This document shows, piece by piece, positions 6,822-11,318 of a stretch of DNA of 11,318 nucleotides. The stretch is taken from the NCBI GenBank assembly GCA_052035915.1, contig JBPOHE010000050.1, forward strand, positions 1 to 11,318, given 5' to 3'. The notes under the pieces are model-generated. The model ran no database searches. It was not told where the DNA came from and saw nothing but the letters and a program-made list of their open reading frames with translations. The number at the start of each line of letters is the position of its first letter. Within the stretch, counting starts at the first letter, position 1. The position numbers and the translations under genes are program-made. This DNA comes from JBPOHE01 sp052035915 (GTDB lineage Bacteria > Pseudomonadota > Gammaproteobacteria > Chromatiales > Chromatiaceae).

Positions 6822-6853
6822 CGCGGATGGATCCAAACCCGATCCGAAAGGAA

Positions 6854-6877
6854 CAAGCGGCCGCTCGGGGCCGCTTG
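6854..6877 (-). terminator. Hairpin terminator after second PiT gene
   Basis: CAAGCGGCC and GGCCGCTTG form a perfect 9-bp stem with a 6-nt loop, 19 nt after the transporter stop. On the minus strand it is followed by TTCCTTT, a short T-rich stretch rather than a full T-run. It probably ends or reduces transcription from the DUF47-pit unit into the P-loop gene, which begins only 33 nt further on. Confidence 0.6.
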
Positions 6878-6895
6878 GCGATGAGATGGAGAGGT

Positions 6896-8161
6896 TCAGG
6901 AAAAGATCGCCTTCAACAGGTAGAACATGAAGGCGGCCAGGGCGGCGCCGATGGGAACGGTGATGAACCAGGAGATGACGATCCCGCCCACTACCCGCAG
7001 ATCAATCGCGCCTATCCCCCGGGCGATACCCACCCCGATCACGGCCCCTACGGCGATGTGGGTGGTGGACACCGGCAGGCCGAGGCCGGAAGCAAATACC
7101 GTGGTAGCCGCCGCCGCCAGGGTGGAGGCATAGCCCCGGGTGGGGGTGAGTTCGGTGATCTTGTGGCCGATGGTGGCCATCACCTTGTAGCCATAGGTCG
7201 CCAGACCGATCACGATGCCGATCGCGCCCACAAACAGCATCCAGGGGGCGACCGGGGATTTGGCGCCGATCTGACCGCCGCTGTCGAGCAGGCCGATAAC
7301 GGCCGCCATGGGACCGATACCATTGGCGACATCGTTGGAACCATGGGCGAAGGCCATGGAACAACCGGTCAGCACCATCATGGGGATGAACAACTTCTCC
7401 ACGCTGGCGTAATGGAATTCCTTATCGGCCCTGGTATCGATCTGGATGCGGCCCATCATCACCTTACCTATGATGGCCACGACAATACCGAACAGGATGG
7501 AGAGAAGGGTGGCCTCGGTGTCGTTGAGGTGGATGTTGACGTGCTTGAGTCCCTTGAACACGGTCACCGAGGAAACGATCCAGCCCACCAGGAAGGCGTA
7601 GAAGGGTCCCCACTTGCGCACCTGGGCAATGGGATCCGGGGTATTGAGGATGAGTTTGCGGATGCTCAGCATCAACAAGAGACCCACGAGGCCGCCGGCC
7701 ACAGGGGAGATAAACCAACTGGCGACGATCTCCGTCATCTTGCCCCATTGCACCGCATGGAAACCGACGCCGGCAACGGCAAAGCCGACGACGGCACCGA
7801 CGATGGTGTGGGTGGTGGATACCGGCCAGCCCTTGGCAGTGGCCGCCATCAACCAGATGGAGGCGGCAAAGAGGGCGCCAAGCATCCCGTACGCCAATTG
7901 CTCGGGATGAGGGGCGAAGACCTTGGCATCCACAATACCCTTGGAGATGGTGGCGGCCACCTCTCCACCAGCCAGATAGGCGCCGGCGAACTCCATGAAG
8001 GCGGCGATGATAATGGCTTGGCGGATGGTGATGGCGCCGGAGCCGACGGAGGTCCCCATGGCGTTGGCGACGTCATTGGCGCCAATGCCCCAGGTCATAT
8101 ACAAACCGAAGATGATGGCGAGGGCGTAAAAGATCGTATAGTTCTGAGTGATGATTTCCAT
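6896..8161 (-). CDS. PiT-family phosphate transporter (SLC20/Pho89-like)
   Basis: A 421-residue inner-membrane phosphate permease of the PHO4/PiT family. The inverted signatures are GANDVANAMGT (27-37) and HGSNDVANGIG (273-283). Each is followed by an STTHT-type segment, PVSTTHTIVGAV (113-124) and PVSTTHIAVGAV (363-374). The GANDVANAMGT form is the one seen in SLC20/Pho89 transporters, which often use sodium; coupling ion here is not decided by the sequence. About ten to eleven hydrophobic helices are visible, with a larger polar loop near 170-255. The ATG at 8161 has AGGAA about 8 nt upstream. It differs widely from the 356-residue PiT protein elsewhere in the window and is not a recent duplicate. 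It follows a DUF47 gene with a 97-nt gap that can fold into a long stem. Confidence 0.95.
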   Translation of the reverse strand: MEIITQNYTIFYALAIIFGLYMTWGIGANDVANAMGTSVGSGAITIRQAIIIAAFMEFAGAYLAGGEVAATISKGIVDAKVFAPHPEQLAYGMLGALFAASIWLMAATAKGWPVSTTHTIVGAVVGFAVAGVGFHAVQWGKMTEIVASWFISPVAGGLVGLLLMLSIRKLILNTPDPIAQVRKWGPFYAFLVGWIVSSVTVFKGLKHVNIHLNDTEATLLSILFGIVVAIIGKVMMGRIQIDTRADKEFHYASVEKLFIPMMVLTGCSMAFAHGSNDVANGIGPMAAVIGLLDSGGQIGAKSPVAPWMLFVGAIGIVIGLATYGYKVMATIGHKITELTPTRGYASTLAAAATTVFASGLGLPVSTTHIAVGAVIGVGIARGIGAIDLRVVGGIVISWFITVPIGAALAAFMFYLLKAIFS

Positions 8162-8194
8162 GGTCGGTTCCTATAGGTTGTTTGAGTCGTGATG

Positions 8195-8255
8195 CCCGCG
8201 GCCCACCTCGAGCCTCGAAGGCGGCCCGGTCACCCGAAGGTTGGCCGATCGCGGG
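8195..8255 (-). promoter_or_regulatory. Long imperfect stem between DUF47 and pit of unit 2
   Basis: CCCGCG (8195-8200) pairs with CGCGGG (8250-8255), and inside it GGCC (8200-8203 against 8243-8246) and ACCT/AGGT (8205-8208 against 8238-8241) extend the fold with bulges. It starts 4 nt upstream of the 8259 stop and ends before the ribosome site of the transporter gene. It could be a processing or attenuation site that sets the ratio of the two proteins; no T-run follows. Confidence 0.35.
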
Positions 8256-8258
8256 TTA

Positions 8259-8939
8259 TCAGCGCGCAATGAGCAGGCGCAGCCGGTCGCCGACCTTTTC
8301 GGCATAATCCGCCAGGTCGCCGACCCATTGGATGAGTTGGTACCAGAACATCACCGAGACCGGTTTCAAGCTGTCTTCCTGGGCGAACAGGGTACGGGCC
8401 AGGGCCATGCCGATGATATCGGTGTCGTCCTCGATCTTGTTCAACTCCTCGACCATGGCCTCGACCTGATCGGCCTCGCGACCGCGGAACCCCATCTCCA
8501 CCAGTTCGTCGATTTCCTCAATGATCTTGTGCGCCTGTCCGCAGGCATCCACACAGCGCGCCACCAACCTCATCAGGGGCTCGGCCATGTCGGCGGGGAC
8601 CTCCATCCGGCGCTCCACCAGCAGACCGGCGATGTCCTGGGCGACATCGGCGATGGAATCCTGCATGCCCAGCACCTCAAGGAGATCGCGCCGATCCACC
8701 GGCATCAGGAGGCTTTTCGGCAGATGGCCGCGGAGATCGTTTTTGAGATCGTCCGCCTCGTGCTCCTTGGCGAAAATCTTGTTTTTCTGCGCCTCGAGGG
8801 CGGCGGCGTCGCCCTCGACCAGGGCCTGGAACAGACCCGGCACCTCGGCGACACATTCGGTGACGATGCGCATATGTTGTTGAAGCGGCTTGAACGGCGA
8901 TTTGCCGAACAAGGCGGCAATGGGGTTCGTGGATCGCAT
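8259..8939 (-). CDS. DUF47/PhoU-like partner of PiT transporter, unit 2
   Basis: A 226-residue helical cytoplasmic protein of the PhoU-like TIGR00153/DUF47 family. Recognisable segments are FAKEHEADDLKNDLRGHLPK (56-75), SLLMPVDRRDLLEVLGMQDS (76-95) and IADVAQDIAGLL (96-107), followed by a second helical repeat with KIEDDTDIIG and a C-terminal LIQWVGDLADYAEKVGDRLR. The paired acidic E/D-rich helices are the metal-binding type seen in PhoU. The ATG at 8939 has GGAGAA about 7 nt upstream. It is the first gene of the unit; the SLC20-like transporter follows 97 nt downstream. It is clearly diverged from the other DUF47 protein in the window, so the two modules were probably acquired or evolved separately. 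A role in gating or regulating its transporter is inferred from this fixed pairing. Confidence 0.93.
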   Translation of the reverse strand: MRSTNPIAALFGKSPFKPLQQHMRIVTECVAEVPGLFQALVEGDAAALEAQKNKIFAKEHEADDLKNDLRGHLPKSLLMPVDRRDLLEVLGMQDSIADVAQDIAGLLVERRMEVPADMAEPLMRLVARCVDACGQAHKIIEEIDELVEMGFRGREADQVEAMVEELNKIEDDTDIIGMALARTLFAQEDSLKPVSVMFWYQLIQWVGDLADYAEKVGDRLRLLIAR

Positions 8940-9091
8940 GCTATTCTCCGTTGATCAATGGCGTAAGAAACCTGAAATCATTCCTGGAGGCGTGGCAGGC
9001 CAAGGACGGCTTTCCGCACGGCATTCCGCGCTTGTCTGACGAAGCCGTCAGGCTGGGCTCTCGCCGCAACCCTTTCGCGGTGCATCAGAAT

Positions 9092-9120
9092 ATTGCCAAA
9101 ATATTACAAACGCCTTACCA
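9092..9120 (-). promoter_or_regulatory. Pho-box-like array upstream of DUF47-pit unit 2
   Basis: On the minus strand TGGTAAG (9120-9114), TTGTAAT (9109-9103) and TGGCAAT (9098-9092) stand exactly 11 bp apart. The last two belong to an 11-bp direct repeat matching at 9 of 11 positions. The 7-mers resemble those before unit 1 (TTGTAAC, TTGTAAG), and the array sits at a similar distance (about 153 nt) from its gene. It is less regular than the first array. Confidence 0.5.
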
Positions 9121-9365
9121 CAAGCCATAAGTGGCTGTGTTTTTATAACAAATCCATTGGGTTCGGGGATTGACGGGAATCAGTATCCGGTCTTCGTCCC
9201 GCAAGTCGTTTGGAAATCCCGACTCGCGGCCTTGGAGGTGTCTTGATTCGAACCGCCGCATCAGGGAGGCGACGGCTGGAGCTCTCTTGAAGGGCAAGAT
9301 TCTCCGTTCAGGGTTCGACGCGCATACCCGAACCGCTGGCCGTCGTCGGGCGGGTCAGCGGTATG

Positions 9366-9388
9366 TTGGTGCGGACCCGGGTCCGCCA
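9366..9388. terminator. Palindrome downstream of ubiA
   Basis: GCGGACCCGGGTCCGC (9371-9386) is a perfect 16-bp palindrome, extended to TTGG/CCAA with one bulged T. It lies about 45 nt after the ubiA stop. In RNA it would form a very stable hairpin, but no T-run follows on either strand, so it is either a factor-dependent end or a protein-binding site. Confidence 0.4.
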
Positions 9389-9434
9389 AGCCCCAAGACC
9401 AGGCAACCGCATGATCCCGGGCTACGGACGGAAG

Positions 9435-10334
9435 TTAACGATAGTCCAGCAGCAAGCCGAGAAAGATCAGCATGCCGAGCGGATTGTTGTCCAGAAAGGC
9501 ACGGAAACAGCCGGCCGGTTCCCGATGGCGGATGAGATATTGCTGGCGCAGGAACATCAGGGCGGCCAGACCGAGACCGAGGTAATAACTCACCCCTCGG
9601 TCGGCGAGCCACCCCACCGCCAGCATGAGTCCCAGAAAACTCAGTTGGAGCCCTCCCACCGCCAGTCGATCGAAACGCCCGAAGAGGATGGCGGTGGATT
9701 TCACCCCGATCTTGAGGTCGTCCTCTCGATCCACCATGGCGTATTCGGTGTCGTAGACCATGGCCCAGATCAGGGTGGCGACGAATATCAGCCAAGCGGT
9801 CGGGGGCAGGGTTTCCAGGATCGCCATGAAGGCCATGGGGACCGCCCAACCGAAGGCCAACCCCAGCACGGCCTGGGGCCATTGGGTGTATCTCTTGGTA
9901 AAGGGATAGACCATCGCCAGGGCCAGTCCCGCAATCGACATCAGTATCGTCTGCCAGTTGAGGAAGAGCACCAGACCAAAGGCGAGGAGACTCAGGACGA
10001 CAAACACCCCCAAGGCTTCGGCGGGCTTCACCAGCCCAAGGGGAATGGGACGCTGATTGGTGCGGGCGACATGGCCATCGAAATTCCGGTCGGCGAAGTC
10101 GTTGATGGCGCATCCGGCGGAACGCATCAAGGCCACCCCCAACATGAACACCAGCGCCACCCGCCAGGGCGGTCGCCCCTCGCCCGCGATCCAGAGCGCC
10201 CAGAGCGTGGGCCAGAGCAACAGCAGAATGCCGATAGGGCGATGCAGGCGCACCAACAGGGCGTAGCGCCTCAGGCGCTCCAGCCAGGTCGGCGGTTGCG
10301 GGATCAGTTCAGTGGTCTTGAGCTCTGTATTCAT
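9435..10334 (-). CDS. ubiA: 4-hydroxybenzoate octaprenyltransferase
   Basis: UbiA joins a polyprenyl chain to 4-hydroxybenzoate in the inner membrane, the second committed step of ubiquinone synthesis. The 299-residue product has the usual length and about nine hydrophobic helices. Both aspartate-rich prenyl-diphosphate motifs are present: NDFADRNFD (78-86) followed by GHVARTNQRPIP, and DTEYAMVDREDD (195-206) followed by LKIGVKSTA. The N-terminal RLHRPIGILLLLWPTLWALW (29-48) is typical of proteobacterial UbiA. The start is the ATG at 10334, with GGGAGAG about 6 nt upstream; it overlaps the ubiC stop as ATGA, so it is translationally coupled. An in-frame TTG/GTG extension upstream lies inside ubiC and is not used. 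Confidence 0.97.
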   Translation of the reverse strand: MNTELKTTELIPQPPTWLERLRRYALLVRLHRPIGILLLLWPTLWALWIAGEGRPPWRVALVFMLGVALMRSAGCAINDFADRNFDGHVARTNQRPIPLGLVKPAEALGVFVVLSLLAFGLVLFLNWQTILMSIAGLALAMVYPFTKRYTQWPQAVLGLAFGWAVPMAFMAILETLPPTAWLIFVATLIWAMVYDTEYAMVDREDDLKIGVKSTAILFGRFDRLAVGGLQLSFLGLMLAVGWLADRGVSYYLGLGLAALMFLRQQYLIRHREPAGCFRAFLDNNPLGMLIFLGLLLDYR

Positions 10335-10906
10335 GGCCGCTCTCCCGTCATCTCCACCAGGGGAGGAAGGAAGATTTCGTTTACCAACAGGGTCTTGCCG
10401 CCATAGCTGTAGAGCCGGCGGCGTCCCCAAAGCGCCGGGGGACTGGTCGCCAGCTGAGCGGCGGCGGCCGAGTAAAGCCGATGACCGGCCAGCAGCCGGG
10501 CCACCTCCATCTCGCCGTGGCGCACGCCACGACTGGCGAAAAGCACGGCCCCGAGCGGTCGTTCCTTGAGGCGGCCAAGACGCCGCGTCTTGCCGTGGAG
10601 ATGGCTGGCCGGGATGATGGTGCGGGCATAGACCCAGGGCACCTCATCGCACAGGAGGAGCACCTGGCGGACCAAGGCCCGTTCCCTGGCCGCCATGGCG
10701 AGTCCCCGGCGCTCGCTGAGCAGGGGCTGTCCCCAGGACTGGCTCAACAGACGCACACGGAAACGGCCATCACAGGCGCCGATCACCCGTTTGGTCAAAG
10801 ATCCCTGTTCGCCCAACCAGGAATGGATATGAAGCGGAATCCTCCCCCGACACAGGCGTTGCCAGGGCACCCAAAGAGGCTCTTCGCCGGACCGAGAACA
10901 GGACAT
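10331..10906 (-). CDS. ubiC: Chorismate pyruvate-lyase
   Basis: UbiC cuts chorismate into pyruvate and 4-hydroxybenzoate in the cytoplasm, feeding the next gene's enzyme UbiA. The 191-residue product shows the family pattern: GSLTKRVIG (35-43), a central RQVLLLCDEVPWVYARTIIP (80-99), RLKERPLGAVLF (112-123), and the C-terminal KTLLVNEIFLPPL (171-183). E177 in NEIFLP corresponds to the catalytic glutamate of E. coli UbiC (E155), and R80 probably corresponds to its active-site arginine (R76). The N-terminus is about 20 residues longer than usual. I chose the ATG at 10906; a TTG at 10915 is possible and the ribosome site (AGGGGA) does not clearly decide. The ATGA overlap with ubiA makes a two-gene operon as in E. 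coli. Confidence 0.93.
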   Translation of the reverse strand: MSCSRSGEEPLWVPWQRLCRGRIPLHIHSWLGEQGSLTKRVIGACDGRFRVRLLSQSWGQPLLSERRGLAMAARERALVRQVLLLCDEVPWVYARTIIPASHLHGKTRRLGRLKERPLGAVLFASRGVRHGEMEVARLLAGHRLYSAAAAQLATSPPALWGRRRLYSYGGKTLLVNEIFLPPLVEMTGERP

Positions 10907-11044
10907 CCCCCGCAACCATCCCCTGAACCAAAGCCGGTAATTATGACACAGAGCCGCATGGCAGGATTCGAGAACGACAAGACATCATCTCTCTCAATAC
11001 CTTTCCGGCTTCCGAGTGGACGGGTAGGATCACAGGACGTGGTA

Positions 11045-11194
11045 ATACCAATTCCTGTTAGGGTTTCCGCCATCGACAGGTGAGAGACTGGCGCTCGAAC
11101 CCGCCTGAAAGCCATGGGGTAGGCTGGCGATGAGCGAAGCGAATCCCAGCTACTGAGAAGCTGGGTTTCAGCGCTTCGCGCCTCAACACCAGCC
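11045..11194 (+). repeat. Palindromic MITE-like repeat, copy C, damaged
   Basis: Same orientation as copy B. The left end is decayed (ATACCAATTCCTGTTAG against ATACCATTTCCTATTAG). A 34-bp insertion then occurs: 29 nt (11072-11100) flanked by the direct repeat CCGCC (11067-11071 and 11101-11105). From 11101 to 11194 the sequence follows copy B very closely, including the hairpin core from 11119. It stops abruptly at 11194 inside the outer stem, so the TAC and the remaining 32 bp of the right end are missing. An insertion sequence begins at the next base. Confidence 0.8.
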
Positions 11195-11318
11195 CAGGGC
11201 AATCGCATCAAAGTAACGTAAGCCCGAGGAGGTTGGCGCGATAGGAATCAGAAGACGCGGCCAAGATGCGGCGGGTGTGGATGCCGCCCTTACGGGAGGT
11301 ATCGAGACGGAGCAAATT
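11195..11318 (-). mobile_element. End of an insertion sequence, cut by window edge
   Basis: The element appears to begin with CAGGGCAATCGCATC exactly where repeat copy C breaks off, and it carries a transposase tail 13 nt inside. CAGGG-type ends and this C-terminal sequence recall the ISAs1 family, but that is from memory of the family and not tested. The rest of the element lies beyond the window. Confidence 0.6.
11208..11318 (-). CDS. Transposase C-terminal fragment (partial)
   Basis: The last 36 codons of a frame that enters from the window edge and ends in TGA at 11208. The peptide contains LLRLDTSRKGGIHTRRILAA followed by SSDSYRANLLGL. A short basic segment, then an alanine-rich stretch and a final hydrophobic helix, is the way several DDE transposases end; ISAs1-family proteins end in a similar LL-x4-S-K-x-GI-x2-(K/R)R-x2-AA pattern. 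The catalytic domain is outside the window, so completeness and family cannot be judged. Its position directly inside the CAGGGC terminus that interrupts repeat copy C supports the assignment. Confidence 0.55.
   Translation of the reverse strand, partial: NLLRLDTSRKGGIHTRRILAASSDSYRANLLGLTLL

Larger units (their letters stand above)
8940..9434. other. 495-nt non-coding region
   Basis: No convincing gene: the small frames here have no family resemblance. It holds the upstream region of the second DUF47 gene with a Pho-box-like array (9092-9120), a leader hairpin CTGACG-AAGC-CGTCAG (9036-9051), and a palindrome past the end of ubiA (9366-9388). I see no clear -10/-35 pair. Confidence 0.6.

Noticed and set aside
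4285..6836. The P-loop and phosphatase pair considered as a Pnkp-type RNA repair system
   Set aside because: Kinase and phosphatase parts are separate proteins, no ligase or Hen1-like gene is present, and an FHA-like region and CBS protein do not belong to that system.
6827..8176. A 449-codon open frame on the plus strand
   Set aside because: It is antisense to the SLC20-like transporter; composition is dominated by G, D and H and no motif is seen.
9363..10406. A 347-codon open frame on the plus strand
   Set aside because: It is antisense to ubiA, whose two aspartate-rich motifs are intact.
10916..11044. A promoter for ubiCA with a CATAAT -10 element on the minus strand
   Set aside because: No -35 match at 16-18 bp spacing; too weak to list.
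1..11194. Three dispersed palindromic repeats considered as a CRISPR array
   Set aside because: The copies are kilobases apart, 151 bp long, in both orientations and have terminal inverted repeats; there are no regular spacers or cas genes.

Overview
The window is GC-rich and densely coding, almost entirely on the minus strand. It reads as the chromosome of a ubiquinone-making proteobacterium. The ubiC-ubiA pair with a 4-base overlap and a two-domain MazG of E. coli-like length favour a gammaproteobacterium; I cannot name a genus from the sequence.

Layout, left to right. Positions 1-151 hold a palindromic repeat with 10-bp terminal inverted repeats. mazG follows (190-999). Next comes a first phosphate module: a PhoU-like DUF47 gene (2199-2837) followed 7 nt later by a PitA-like phosphate transporter (1121-2191) that ends at a textbook terminator (1064-1090). 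A non-coding stretch (2838-3637) carries a Pho-box-like array, a pair of operator-like dyads, and a second, inverted, nearly identical copy of the repeat (3370-3520). The only plus-strand gene (3638-4132) encodes a small two-helix membrane protein with a possible PH-like tail.

Three further minus-strand genes follow in transcription order: a P-loop NTPase (6189-6821), a metallophosphatase with an FHA-like N-terminal region (4648-6192, overlapping the first by GTGA), and a single-CBS-domain protein (4285-4575). Upstream of them lies a second phosphate module: DUF47 (8259-8939) then a SLC20/Pho89-like PiT transporter (6896-8161). Upstream of that is a 495-nt non-coding region with another Pho-box-like array. 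The ubiC-ubiA operon (9435-10906) comes next. The right end holds a third, damaged copy of the repeat, interrupted by the end of an insertion sequence whose transposase C-terminus runs out of the window.

The most interesting reading is a phosphate-handling island. It has two unrelated-looking PiT transporters, each paired with its own DUF47 partner, and 7-mer arrays with 11-bp phasing upstream of both. Between them sits a kinase-like/phosphatase/CBS cassette of unknown function. The function of that cassette and its link to phosphate are inference from gene position only.
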